A stretch of DNA of 64,000 nucleotides from Bradyrhizobium acaciae (GTDB lineage Bacteria; Pseudomonadota; Alphaproteobacteria; Rhizobiales; Xanthobacteraceae): positions 1 to 64,000 of the forward strand of contig NZ_JACMYK010000019.1 of assembly GCF_020889785.1 (NCBI RefSeq), read 5' to 3'. The position numbers and the translations under genes are program-made. The notes under the pieces were generated by a model, which worked only from the letters and a program-made list of their open reading frames with translations, was not told the DNA's origin and searched no databases. Below, piece after piece: positions 40,801 to 49,707 of this stretch (its first letter is position 1; each line of letters opens with the position of its first letter).

Positions 40801-42021
40801 ATGCCGCATGAACGCTTTCAATTCACCGGTGTAGGCGGCCATCAGCTGGCCGCCGCACTCGATACGCCCGACGGCCCGATCAAGGCCTATGCGCTGTTCG
40901 CGCACTGCTTCACCTGCGGCAAGGACGTGCTGGCGGCCAAGCGCATCGCGGTCGCGCTGGCCGCGAAGGGCATCGCGACGCTGCGCTTCGACTTCACCGG
41001 CCTCGGCTCCAGCGAGGGCGATTTCGCCAACTCGACCTTCTCGTCGAACGTCGCTGATCTCGTCCGCGCCGCCGACCATTTGCGCGAAACGCGCAAGGCG
41101 CCGGCAATCCTGATCGGCCACAGCCTGGGCGGTGCCGCGATCCTCGCGGCAGCGGGCCAAATCCCCGAGGCGAAGGCGGTGGTCACCATCGCCGCGCCCT
41201 CCGATCCGGTTCACGTCACGCATTTCTTCAGGGACCGGATCGAGGACATCCGCGCGCAGGGCGAAGGCGAAGTGTCGCTCGCCGGCCGCCCGTTCCGCAT
41301 CAAGCGCGAATTCCTCGACGACGTTGCCGAGCAGAATCTGATGGCGCAGGTCAAGCAGCTGCACAAGGCGCTGCTGGTCATGCACTCGCCGACCGACGAC
41401 ACCGTCGGCATCGACAACGCCACCAACATCTTCATCGCGGCCAAGCACCCGAAGAGCTTCGTCTCGCTTGCGGGTGCCGATCATCTCCTGAGCGGCAAGC
41501 AGGACGCCTCCTATGTCGCCGACGTGATCGGCGCCTGGGCCGAGCGCTACGTCGACCTCGCGCCGCAGCCTGTGGCCGACACCGGCAGCGCGCCGCGCAA
41601 CGTCGTGGTGCAGGAGACCCGCAACGGCAAGTTCCAGCAGATCGTCACCACGGGTCCGCACCGGTTGATCGCCGATGAACCGGTCGGCGTCGGCGGCGAT
41701 GACACCGGCCCCGGGCCGTACGATTTCCTGCTCACCGGGCTCGGCGCCTGTACCTCGATGACGATGCGCATGTATGCCGACCGCAAGTCGCTGCCGGTCG
41801 ATCGCATCACCGTCACGCTTCGGCACGACAAGATCTATGCCAAGGATTGCGAGGAGTGCGAGACGCGCGAGGGTATGCTCGACCAGATCGACCGCGTCAT
41901 CAGGATCGAAGGCAACCTCGACGCCGATCAGCGCAAGCGGCTGATGGAGATCGCCGACAAATGCCCGGTGCACAAGACGCTGACTTCGGAGGTGCGGATC
42001 GTCACCAAGGCGGCGGAGTGA
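40801..42021 (+). CDS. Bifunctional alpha/beta hydrolase-OsmC family protein
   Basis: 406 residues in two domains. Residues 1-250 are an alpha/beta hydrolase with RFDFTGLGSSEGDFANSTF (near 64) and nucleophile elbow ILIGHSLGGAAILAAAGQ (near 103). Residues 270-406 are an OsmC/Ohr domain with the two peroxidatic Cys segments LLTGLGACTSMTMRMYADRK (near 311-330) and ADKCPVHKTLTSEV (near 388). OsmC domains reduce organic peroxides, so this may couple ester or peroxide hydrolysis with reduction; the fusion is known as an architecture but its role is unclear. Flanked on both sides by copies of the same Y-shaped repeat. Confidence 0.93.
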   Translation: MPHERFQFTGVGGHQLAAALDTPDGPIKAYALFAHCFTCGKDVLAAKRIAVALAAKGIATLRFDFTGLGSSEGDFANSTFSSNVADLVRAADHLRETRKAPAILIGHSLGGAAILAAAGQIPEAKAVVTIAAPSDPVHVTHFFRDRIEDIRAQGEGEVSLAGRPFRIKREFLDDVAEQNLMAQVKQLHKALLVMHSPTDDTVGIDNATNIFIAAKHPKSFVSLAGADHLLSGKQDASYVADVIGAWAERYVDLAPQPVADTGSAPRNVVVQETRNGKFQQIVTTGPHRLIADEPVGVGGDDTGPGPYDFLLTGLGACTSMTMRMYADRKSLPVDRITVTLRHDKIYAKDCEECETREGMLDQIDRVIRIEGNLDADQRKRLMEIADKCPVHKTLTSEVRIVTKAAE

Positions 42022-42101
42022 GCCTGCGACGCAGCGATACGGGCCGAGCCGGCGCAGCATGTCAGCGGCATTCCCTCTCCCGCTTGCGGGCCATCGCAAG
42101 G

Positions 42102-42217
42102 GCGCGCTGACAAATATCGAAAACAACCCCATGCAAAGTAGCCGGCGGCCGCCCGCGCTCGACAAGGCCACTTGACACGTCGGGCAACTCAGGGATATTT
42201 TTCTATTATTCCGAAAT
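42102..42217 (+). repeat. Dispersed element with promoter-like TTGACA (copy B)
   Basis: Matches 4161-4269 across shared blocks AAATATCGAAAACAACCCCA, TGCAAAG.AGCCGG, CTTGACACGTCGGGCAA and TTCTATTATTC. Between the hydrolase-OsmC stop and the second Y-shaped repeat. The 42022-42448 gap holds only this and the next repeat. Confidence 0.85.
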
Positions 42218-42284
42218 CACACGAGATTCCCCCTCTTAAGGCGCGATCGCGTTGGGTTGAATCGGGTTTGGCCCGGGGTCAGTT

Positions 42285-42405
42285 CACCTCTCCCAGCGGG
42301 GAGAGGTCGATTTGCGGAGCAAATCGGGTGAGAGGCCGCAATTCCAACGAGGGACCGTAACCCCTCACCCGGCGCTACGCGCCGACCTCTCCCAAGGGAG
42401 AGGTG
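42285..42405. repeat. Y-shaped palindromic repeat CACCTCTCCC...GGGAGAGGTG (copy 2)
   Basis: CACCTCTCCCAGCGGGGAGAGGTCGATTTGCGG...CAAATCGGGTGAGAG...CCCCTCACCCGGCGCTACGCGCCGACCTCTCCCAAGGGAGAGGTG. The outer arms match copy 1 and the inner hairpins differ. Lies between convergent genes. Confidence 0.9.
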
Positions 42406-42448
42406 GACCTTCGGCGCGGCTCCAATTCAAACTCAATCTCATCACGCT

Positions 42449-43906
42449 TTATCCACGCGCCGCGCGCTTGCCGGACAGGCAATTCGCCATGATCCGCACC
42501 GCGGCGCCGATCTCGTTTTCGCGCCAGGCGGCGAAGCCGAGCAACAGGCCATGGTCGCGCGGCCGCTGCAGCGCGAGGCTCGACAGCGCGCGCACCTCGA
42601 CGCCAGCCGCCACCAGCCGCGAGACCGCATTCTGGTCCGCGGCACCATCCCTGAAACGGGCGATCAGCTGCATCCCGCCCGGCGGGACCTCGGCGGTGAG
42701 CACCGGCGCGAGGTGCCGCGTCAGCGCGGTGGCGAGATGGTCGCGGCGCGCGCGGTAGATCCGCCGCATTCGCCTGACATGCGCCAGGAAGTGCCCGTCG
42801 GCCATGAAGTCGGTCAGTGCCTCCTGGACGTGGACGGACGCAATCAGTCCGAGGTGGCGCTGCGCGATCTCCATGGTCTGCGCCAATGATGGCGGCACCA
42901 CCAGATAGCCGATGCGGATATCGGCGGTCATCGCTTTTGCAAACGTGCCGAGATAGAGCACACGTCCCTCGCGATCGAGCCCCTGCAAGGCCGGCATCGG
43001 GCGGCTGTCGTAGTGGAACTCGCCGTCGTAATCGTCCTCGACGATCCAGGTCTTGCCGGGCTCGGCCGCCGCCAACAGCTCGGTACGGCGCGCAACCGGC
43101 ATCACCCGTCCAGTCGGATGCTGATGCGAGGGCGTCGTGAAGATGAGCTTGGGCGCGCGTGCCTCACGCATTCGCATCATGCCCCATTGATCGAGCCTGA
43201 CGCCGACGACGTCGGCGCCAGCCGCGCGAAACGCCGCCGCGGCGCCGGGATAACCGGGATCCTCGGTCCACACCGCGTCGCCGGGCGCGACGACGGTCGC
43301 GGCGATCAGCGTCAGCGCCGCCTGCGCGGTCGGCAGGATCAGGATCTGATCGGCCTCGGCGTGGACGCCGCGGCTAACCTCGAGGTAATCGCGCAAGGCT
43401 TCGCGCAGGCTCGGCCGGTTGACCACGGTCTGGTCGTTGAAGCGGCGGCGCAGCGCGCTGCGGCGCAGACAGCGCGCCCAGATCTGGTGCGGAAACTCGC
43501 GCGCATCCGCGAGCCCGGAACGGAGCGGCCGGAAATTCGCCTGGTAGGACAGCGGCCAATCCGTGTCGGAGAGCTGCAAGGCCCAGGGCGACAGCAACGG
43601 CCTGCGGGTGACATCTCGGCGGGGCGCCGGCGCAGCCTTTGCGAACTTCGCCTCGATATCGTCTGACACCACCGGCCGCCGCCGCGCGGCGACGCGCAGA
43701 TAGCCCTCGGCCGCGAGTTGCTCATAGGCATGCGTCACCGTGTTGCGCGAGACGTCGAGCTCCACCGAAAGCGTGCGGCTCGATGGCAGCACCGCTCCGC
43801 TTCTGATCCGGCCGCTCGCCATCAACGCGCGAAGCTGCTGGGTCAGCTGCGCGGCGAGCCCGGCATCGTCCGATCGCTTCAGCTCGAGCAATTCGGCGAG
43901 GATCAA
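42449..43906 (-). CDS. MocR-family (GntR-HTH/aminotransferase) regulator
   Basis: 485 residues. Start is TTG at 43906, supported by AAGGAG six bases upstream. N-terminal GntR wHTH: SGRIRSGAVLPSSRTLSVEL and VSRNTVTHAYEQLAAEGYL (near 30-70). C-terminal type I aminotransferase-like domain: WTEDPGYPGAAAAFRAAGAD (near 215), HQHPTGRVMPVARR (near 262), IVEDDYDGEFHYDSRPMPAL (near 290) and the PLP-Lys in YLGTFAKAMTADIRIGYLV (near 325). PdxR-like members sense PLP or amino compounds. Divergent from an EamA exporter gene, its probable target; repeated CTGGCTC motifs lie between. Confidence 0.92.
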   Translation of the reverse strand: MILAELLELKRSDDAGLAAQLTQQLRALMASGRIRSGAVLPSSRTLSVELDVSRNTVTHAYEQLAAEGYLRVAARRRPVVSDDIEAKFAKAAPAPRRDVTRRPLLSPWALQLSDTDWPLSYQANFRPLRSGLADAREFPHQIWARCLRRSALRRRFNDQTVVNRPSLREALRDYLEVSRGVHAEADQILILPTAQAALTLIAATVVAPGDAVWTEDPGYPGAAAAFRAAGADVVGVRLDQWGMMRMREARAPKLIFTTPSHQHPTGRVMPVARRTELLAAAEPGKTWIVEDDYDGEFHYDSRPMPALQGLDREGRVLYLGTFAKAMTADIRIGYLVVPPSLAQTMEIAQRHLGLIASVHVQEALTDFMADGHFLAHVRRMRRIYRARRDHLATALTRHLAPVLTAEVPPGGMQLIARFRDGAADQNAVSRLVAAGVEVRALSSLALQRPRDHGLLLGFAAWRENEIGAAVRIMANCLSGKRAARG

Positions 43907-43907
43907 T

Positions 43908-43952
43908 CTGGCTCCTTCGTTCTATCCAGACTGGCTCTTTCGATAGAGCCAG
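43908..43952. promoter_or_regulatory. MocR operator region: repeated CTGGCTC motifs
   Basis: CTGGCTC at 43908-43914 and 43931-43937 (direct, 23 bases apart, each followed by a CTTTCG/CCTTCG-like block), plus an inverted GAGCCAG at 43946-43952. The second and third form a hairpin with an 8-base loop. The first lies over the regulator's own ribosome site. Direct-repeat operators are usual for MocR proteins. Confidence 0.75.
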
Positions 43953-43995
43953 CGCGATCTTATTCACAAGCGATACCGCCTGCAAGGATGCCACC

Positions 43996-44895
43996 GTGAA
44001 TCAATCGCTGTCTCCCGCCAAAGCCGCCGCCCTGTTCATCGTCGTGGTGCTGGCCTGGGGCATCAACTGGTCGGTGACGAAATCGCTGGTCGAGGCGGTG
44101 CCGCCGCTGTGGACCGCGTCGATCCGCAGCTGGATCGCCCTGATCGCCCTGCTGGTGATCCTGCGTGCCAGCGGCAATCTGATCATTCCGCGGATTGCCG
44201 ATGTCCCGGTCGTGCTCAGCGTCGCGCTGCTGCACATGACGTTCTTCTCGACGCTGGTTGCCGCCGGCCTGCGCTATCTGCCGGCCAGCAAGGGCATCGT
44301 GCTGGGCTACACCACGCCGCTCTGGGTCGCACTCGCCGCCGGCGCCGCGCGAACCGAACGGCTCGGCGCGCTCAAGCTCGTCGGGGTCGCCTCGGGGCTC
44401 GCCGGCCTCTGCGTGATCCTCAACCCGGCATCGCTGGACTGGAGCAATCTGCACGTCATCGCCGGCGCCGGCATGATCATCCTCGCCGCGATCTGCTGGG
44501 CCGCGAACATCATCTATATCCGCTCGCACCGCTGGATCGCGACGCCGCTGCAGCTTTTGCTGTGGCAGGTGCTGGTCGCGACGCTGGTGCTGACGACGAC
44601 GGCGCTGGTCACCGAGGGTGTGCCCGCGGTGACATGGTCGCCGCACCTCGTGCTGCTTTTTCTCTATTCCGGCTTCATCGGCACGGCGCTGGCCTATTGG
44701 GCAATGTCGATGGTCAACAAGAGCCTGCCGGCGCTGACCACCTCGCTCGGCACCACCGGGACGCCGATCGTCGGCATCGTGACCGCCGCACTGCTGCTCG
44801 GCGAGCCGATCGATCTGTCGCTGGCGATTGCCGCGGCGCTGATCGTCGGCGGCATCGCGCTGAGCGCGCTCGCGGATGCGCCGGCGCGGGCGTAA
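43996..44895 (+). CDS. EamA/DMT-family transporter
   Basis: 299 residues from the GTG at 43996 with AAGGATG upstream. Ten hydrophobic segments in two EamA repeats: FIVVVLAWGINWSVTKSLVE (near 13-32) and AAICWAANIIYIRSHRWIA-type start of the second repeat (near 163). Exports an amino acid, nucleobase or other small metabolite at the inner membrane. Divergent from the MocR gene, whose operator covers the shared region. Confidence 0.93.
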   Translation: MNQSLSPAKAAALFIVVVLAWGINWSVTKSLVEAVPPLWTASIRSWIALIALLVILRASGNLIIPRIADVPVVLSVALLHMTFFSTLVAAGLRYLPASKGIVLGYTTPLWVALAAGAARTERLGALKLVGVASGLAGLCVILNPASLDWSNLHVIAGAGMIILAAICWAANIIYIRSHRWIATPLQLLLWQVLVATLVLTTTALVTEGVPAVTWSPHLVLLFLYSGFIGTALAYWAMSMVNKSLPALTTSLGTTGTPIVGIVTAALLLGEPIDLSLAIAAALIVGGIALSALADAPARA

Positions 44896-45012
44896 TTAGG
44901 GCCCGCACTCATAGATTCGTCACGTCCGCTTCGGTCTCGGAAGCTGGCGTCGAAACCGACGTCGCTGCATGTCGGCCTTGGGCCCAATAGCGGTAGCCGG
45001 CCAGCCTGTTTC

Positions 45013-45723
45013 TCACTGCGGCTCCCTTAGATGCCACTCTCCCTTTCGGCGCTCGATAGAGGTCGGAACACTTCGTTGGGGTGATCCCAACGATGATGCA
45101 AGAAGATTGACACGAGCGTTGCCGTCCCAACCTGCGAACTCATAGAGCCATTTGCCGTCATCCGGAGTGCGGTAGTGCCACTCCCTAAGAGACGAGCTTG
45201 GCCTGGTCGGAACTACGTCCATTCCGTTCGGAGGTCCGGAGGGGCCTTCGCCCGAGGCAACCGATGCCAGCCAACGCTTATCCGGAGAATAGTGCGGAGG
45301 TGCAACAACGCTCGTATCGTCACCCGTGTCAGCCCATACAAGTCGGTAACTGACGGCTTCCCAATAACCGATCTCGATCAAGATAAGATCGTGCTCGGGA
45401 AAATAGCCGATCAGTTGATACTTTACGCATCCCTCAGCATCACTACTCTGACATTTCGCTTCCTCGTTGAGATAGACTCGCGTTTTCCCGTTCCTGAACG
45501 TCAATTGTAAACCGGGGCCTATGCGCCGGGCCAGCTCGCCAACCTGCTCCAGACAGGCCTTCTCCGAGCGATCAAGGTCGCCTGCACCGTGGTCGCCGAT
45601 GCACCGGCCGTCTTGCGATGGATGATCCGAAAAGGCATAAGGAACCTCGCCGAGTGCTGCCCCGTCGATCCAAAGACATGCCACCCCTGCGGCAATTGCC
45701 CACCGTGCGCGAAACATCTTCAT
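45013..45723 (-). CDS. Hypothetical secreted protein in a low-GC stretch
   Basis: 236 residues from the ATG at 45723 (or 45717), which gives a signal peptide (MFRARWAIAAGVACLWIDGAALG). Mature part has four Cys (GRCIGDH, KACLEQ, AKCQSS, EGCVKY), likely two disulfides, and a C-terminal half with HYSPDKRWLASVASGE and WLYEFAGWDGNARVNL. Base composition is markedly lower in GC than the neighbours (29 of 60 in 45421-45480, against about 65%). Family not recognised; composition suggests recent transfer. Confidence 0.75.
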   Translation of the reverse strand: MKMFRARWAIAAGVACLWIDGAALGEVPYAFSDHPSQDGRCIGDHGAGDLDRSEKACLEQVGELARRIGPGLQLTFRNGKTRVYLNEEAKCQSSDAEGCVKYQLIGYFPEHDLILIEIGYWEAVSYRLVWADTGDDTSVVAPPHYSPDKRWLASVASGEGPSGPPNGMDVVPTRPSSSLREWHYRTPDDGKWLYEFAGWDGNARVNLLASSLGSPQRSVPTSIERRKGEWHLREPQ

Positions 45724-45902
45724 TGCATCGCCTGCGTCATCAAGTGTCCGTCGTGATGACAGACAACCTCTTCTGCCGAAGTTAACCGGTTGATCTAAAA
45801 TTGCCCGACATCCGCGCCTGCTTCGGGTCATAAGCCGCCGACAACTACCGAACTGGCAACTTCCGCTTTATGACTGGAAGCCGACGGCTATGAGTAAACG
45901 CC

Positions 45903-46958
45903 CTAGGCCGTCGCAAGCGGCCTGACCCGCAAGGCGCCGCGCAGGCCGGCGGCGGTGCCGAGCATGATGCCGGCGACGGCAATGAACGACGACAGCGACA
46001 GCGTTGACAGTCCGGTCAGCCCTTGCCCGACCGAGCAGCCGAACGCCATGACGCCGCCCGCACCCATCAGCGCAGCGCCGCTTGCCGAGCGCAGCATGTG
46101 CTGCGGCGAGCGGTAGCCTTCGAGCTTGAAACGTCCGGTCGCAACCGCCGTGACCAGGCTGCCGGCGAACACGCCGAACACGGTGACGATACCGAAATTG
46201 AGCGTCGAGCCGGTCGACAGCATGACGTATTGCAGCGCGTCGGCGATCGGCGCGATGAAGGTGAGCGACGTCACCGGCACCGGATTGAAATCATCGGCGC
46301 CGAGATAGCCGGTCGCGTACCAGCCGCCCGCCACCAGCAGGCCGACGATCAGGCCGGCCGCGATCTGGCCGGGCGACTTGCGGAATGGCGCATGGGCAAA
46401 GGCGAACATGATCAGGACGGCCGCGAGCACCGAAGCCGCCACCATCCGCGCCGGCACGGCGCCGAGGCCGGTGCTTGCCAGCAGCGCCGCCAACGAATTG
46501 GCTGATACCGTGGCCTGCGACGCCTGCACCATCGCAATCCGCGCCGGCGCGATCAGGCCCTTCAGCGTCATCTCGGCGACAATGCCGAGCACGATCACGA
46601 CCACGAAGGAGCGCAGATTGCCGCGCCCGAGCAGCACCAGCGCCCGCGAACCGCAGCCGTTCGACAGCACCATGCCGTAGCCGAACAGAAGGCCGCCGAA
46701 GAACATCACCGGCGCTGAGAACGACGGCTGCAGATAGATCGACTTGCCGAGATCGACGAGGCCCGTGGCTGCCAGCAGCTGCGAGGCCGCGATTGCGACG
46801 CCCATCGCCAGCGCATAGGTGCGCGCCAGCCTGCCGTCGCCCTCCGCCCACCAGCCGCGCAGCCCGCTCATCATGCAGAAGCCGCTGAGCAGCCCGATCG
46901 AGCCATAGATCAGGCCGATGATGAGGGCGGCGAGGATGACCGTTGTGGCGGGGTCCAT
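45903..46958 (-). CDS. YeeE/YedE-family membrane transporter (thiosulfate/sulfur-compound type)
   Basis: 351 residues, a fused two-half form with about nine or ten membrane segments. Conserved Cys motifs: SNGCGSRALVLLGRGNLRSF (near 98) and MAFGCSVGQGLTGLSTLSLS (near 303), plus YGSIGLLSGFCMMSGLRGWW near 19. The homologue TsuA imports thiosulfate using these Cys. The molybdenum sulfite-oxidase-like gene is 5 kb away, so a link is only a guess. Monocistronic, with a repeat upstream. Confidence 0.9.
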   Translation of the reverse strand: MDPATTVILAALIIGLIYGSIGLLSGFCMMSGLRGWWAEGDGRLARTYALAMGVAIAASQLLAATGLVDLGKSIYLQPSFSAPVMFFGGLLFGYGMVLSNGCGSRALVLLGRGNLRSFVVVIVLGIVAEMTLKGLIAPARIAMVQASQATVSANSLAALLASTGLGAVPARMVAASVLAAVLIMFAFAHAPFRKSPGQIAAGLIVGLLVAGGWYATGYLGADDFNPVPVTSLTFIAPIADALQYVMLSTGSTLNFGIVTVFGVFAGSLVTAVATGRFKLEGYRSPQHMLRSASGAALMGAGGVMAFGCSVGQGLTGLSTLSLSSFIAVAGIMLGTAAGLRGALRVRPLATA

Positions 46959-46978
46959 GGAAGAGTCCTCAGGGGTTC

Positions 46979-47098
46979 GTCATTGCGAGCCAACCGGTCG
47001 GCGCGAAGCGCCGCCGGATGACAGGCTCCGCGAAGCAATCCATATCACCACAGCGGGAGAGAATGGATTGCTTCGTCGTTTCACTCCTCGCAATAACG
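46979..47098. repeat. CATTGCGAG palindromic repeat (copy 3 of 4) with inserted cassette
   Basis: Ends CGTCATTGCGAG/CTCGCAATAACGG and inner GAAGCAATCCAT/ATGGATTGCTTC, as in the other copies. A 43-base cassette (46989-47031) is inserted in the left arm between GCGAG and GAAGCAATCC. The cassette matches 29752-29794 at 40 of 43 positions. Confidence 0.9.
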
Positions 47099-47103
47099 GT
47101 GGA

Positions 47104-48138
47104 TTACGGTCGCAATATCACGCGGTCGCGCGACGAGCCTGCCACGGCAACGAACGCCGCCTTGGCCCGTTCCAGCGGATAGATCGCGCTCGGCGTGATC
47201 GGAAACGGCTTCAGATGCCCGCCGGCAAAACCCGGTGCAAGCTCGCGCAGCACCTCGCCGGTCGCAACCGACGACAGCGCCAGCGTGTCGATGCCGACAT
47301 AGGTGTGCTGCCCGCGATAGAATTCGAGGATGTTGAACTGGACGATGCGGTCGACCGCCGCGATCAGGATCTGGCGGCCGCGCAACGCCAGCGACTTGTG
47401 CGCGGCCTGGAAATAGGGATCGCCGACCGTGTTGTAGACGATGTCGGCGCCCTTGCCGCCGGTCAGCTCGCGCACGCGCGCCGCAACATCAGTTGTAGAG
47501 GCATCGATCACCTCGACTGCTGAATTGCTGTGGCCCTCATAGGGCTCGCTCTTGCGCACCACGCCGATCACGCGCGCACCGTGCCAGCTCGCGATCTGCA
47601 CCGCGGCCTGCCCGACCTTGCCGTTTACGCCCATGACCAGCACGGTCTCGCCCGCCTTCGGAACGCCGGCGCGGCGCAGGCCTTCCATCGCGGTGACGAA
47701 GGGCACACCGATCCCGGCAGCTTCATCCCAGGAAATGCCGCCGGGTTTCTCCACTACGGCATCGGCCTCGACCACGAGATGCGTGGCGTGGGTGCCGTCG
47801 CGGCGGATGCCGAGATCGCCGGATGAGCCGAACACCTCGCGCCCAATGAAGTCAGCGGGGCCGTCGATCACGACACCGGCGTAGTCGCGGCCCGAGGTTC
47901 GCGGGAAGACGGCATAGGGCATCAATCCGGTCGCGGCCTTGACGTCGGACGGATTGACCGCCGCCGCCTTCACCTCGATCAGGACATCGCTATCCCCGCG
48001 CGAAATTGCATGGGTCTCGACAACAGGCGCGACCGCCGCTGCGTTCTCTGCCTTCGCCAGCAGGCGGACGCAACGGGCGTCGACAGGATGACGATGTGCT
48101 TGCGGGGCCGACGGCATAAGCAGTCCAGTCTCGGTCAT
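47104..48138 (-). CDS. Zinc-binding-type medium-chain dehydrogenase (quinone oxidoreductase-like)
   Basis: 344 residues from an ATG at 48138; ATG 48117 is also possible, and the open frame extends to 48213. GroES-like N-terminal: AAAVNPSDVKAATGLMPYAV (near 60) and TSGRDYAGVVIDGPADF. Rossmann part: VLVMGVNGKVGQAAVQIASW (near 161) and VYNTVGDPYFQAAHKSLALR (near 230). No zinc-ligand Cys/His set is evident, so it belongs to the NADPH:quinone reductase branch. Follows the amidase gene by 102 bases on the same strand. Confidence 0.88.
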   Translation of the reverse strand: MTETGLLMPSAPQAHRHPVDARCVRLLAKAENAAAVAPVVETHAISRGDSDVLIEVKAAAVNPSDVKAATGLMPYAVFPRTSGRDYAGVVIDGPADFIGREVFGSSGDLGIRRDGTHATHLVVEADAVVEKPGGISWDEAAGIGVPFVTAMEGLRRAGVPKAGETVLVMGVNGKVGQAAVQIASWHGARVIGVVRKSEPYEGHSNSAVEVIDASTTDVAARVRELTGGKGADIVYNTVGDPYFQAAHKSLALRGRQILIAAVDRIVQFNILEFYRGQHTYVGIDTLALSSVATGEVLRELAPGFAGGHLKPFPITPSAIYPLERAKAAFVAVAGSSRDRVILRP

Positions 48139-48240
48139 GAAGCGCGCTGCAAACGCGCACGGATGGTGGCGGCCGGGTAGCCTCCCGCCATGACTAATCG
48201 ACTGACCGATCAATTCAAGGGGCTTGTTGGGCCGGCAAGC

Positions 48241-49671
48241 TCAGAGCTTCGGCGGCGGGGCCGTGCCCAGGATCGACTCGATCGACAGGCCGAGCCCGAG
48301 CAGTCTGGCATCGCTGCCGACCGGACCGTCGAGCTCGAGCCCGACCGGCAGGCCGCCGGGCGTTATGCCGGCATAGAGCGACAGCCCGGGAAGGCCGGCA
48401 TTGCTGCCAGGATCGGTGTTGCGGATCATGGTGCCGAAGGTCGGCGCCGGGTCTCCGCCATTGACCGACATCTCGCCGGAGCCGGTCTTTTCGTCGATGA
48501 CCGGTGCAGGCGCGATGGTGGTCGGAAACAGGATCGCGTCCAGTCTGTTGTCCCTGAGATAGGCGGCATAGATCGCCTGCAGCGCCGGCCGCTGCACCTT
48601 GATCGCATCGTCGTAAGCGGCACCGAAAGCGTCCGCCGTGATCGCGCCGAACGCGCCGATCACGTCGGGACTGGCGACGCCGGCCGCGATATCCGACAAC
48701 GTGATCCCTTCAATCCCGGAGGCGGCGAGCCAGGCCGGGATATCGGCGATCGGTTCATGCAGCGCGACCACGAAGGACACCTTGCCGTTCTGCTCGAAGA
48801 GATCGGGCATATCGACATCGACCAGCACCGCGCCGGCCGCCGTGAGCCGGGCGCAGGCGGCGCGAACGACCGCCTCGACATCGCGATCGAGGCCGCTCCA
48901 GAAACAGGCGGGAATGCCGAGACGCACGCCGCGCAACGGAACGGGCGAGGCCAACGGCGTGCCTGATATCACCGCATCGAGCAGCGCGACATCGGCGACC
49001 GTGCGGCCCATCGGACCGACGGTGTCGCGGGTATGGCTGATCGGGACCACCTGGTTGTCGTCGTGATAGCGCCGCTCGGCGCCACCATTGCCGACAGAAG
49101 GCCTGAGGCCAACGGTGCCGGTCAGCGCCGCGGGTACGCGGGTCGAGCCGCCGGTGTCCGATCCGAGGCCGCAGGTGGCGATGCGCGCGGCGATCGCCGC
49201 CGACGTTCCGCCTGATGACCCGCCGGGAATCCGGCTGGTGTCGTAGGGATTGCGCACCGGTCCCGCGAACGGCGCGAGATTGGTACTGGTGATGCCGAAG
49301 GCGAGCTCATGCAGATTGGTCTTGCCGATCACGACAGCACCGGCGTCGAGCAGTTTTTGCAGCGACGGCGCATTTCGCTTGGGCCGCGCGTGTTGCAGTG
49401 CCGGCGTGCCGCCCGATGTCGGCAGATCCGACGTGTTGATGTTGTCCTTGACCACGATGGGGAGACCGGCGAGCGCGCCGGTGCGCTTTCCGGCATCGAC
49501 CTCGCGCGCCGCGGCAAGCGCATCGTCGCGGTTCAGCACGATGAAGGCATTGAGGTGCTTGAGCCGCTCGGCACGATCGAGCGCCGCCTCGATGACGCTG
49601 ACCGCCGTTACTTTCTTGTCGCGGATATCAGCCACGATCTCCGCAGCGGTAGCTCCGTTGATATCGGCCAT
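48241..49671 (-). CDS. Amidase (amidase-signature family), paa-linked
   Basis: 476 residues. Lys in LPIVVKDNINTSDLPTSGG (near 75), cis-Ser in IPGGSSGGTSAAIAARIATC (near 149) and nucleophile in GLGSDTGGSTRVPAALTGTV (near 170). Amidase-signature enzyme acting in the cytoplasm. It starts 36 bases after paaK, in the same direction, so it may release phenylacetate from phenylacetamide or indole-3-acetamide-like substrates; that is inference from position. The other amidase in the window (32984) is a separate branch. Confidence 0.92.
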   Translation of the reverse strand: MADINGATAAEIVADIRDKKVTAVSVIEAALDRAERLKHLNAFIVLNRDDALAAAREVDAGKRTGALAGLPIVVKDNINTSDLPTSGGTPALQHARPKRNAPSLQKLLDAGAVVIGKTNLHELAFGITSTNLAPFAGPVRNPYDTSRIPGGSSGGTSAAIAARIATCGLGSDTGGSTRVPAALTGTVGLRPSVGNGGAERRYHDDNQVVPISHTRDTVGPMGRTVADVALLDAVISGTPLASPVPLRGVRLGIPACFWSGLDRDVEAVVRAACARLTAAGAVLVDVDMPDLFEQNGKVSFVVALHEPIADIPAWLAASGIEGITLSDIAAGVASPDVIGAFGAITADAFGAAYDDAIKVQRPALQAIYAAYLRDNRLDAILFPTTIAPAPVIDEKTGSGEMSVNGGDPAPTFGTMIRNTDPGSNAGLPGLSLYAGITPGGLPVGLELDGPVGSDARLLGLGLSIESILGTAPPPKL

Positions 49672-49707
49672 GAAAACCCCGCGCCCTGTTGGATTGCGGG
49701 CGAGAGG

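Noticed and set aside
47104..48213. GTG/ATG at 48213 as start of the quinone oxidoreductase
   Set aside because: The first 25 codons (GGRLPGRHHPCAF) look non-coding; starts at 48138 or 48117 give normal family length.
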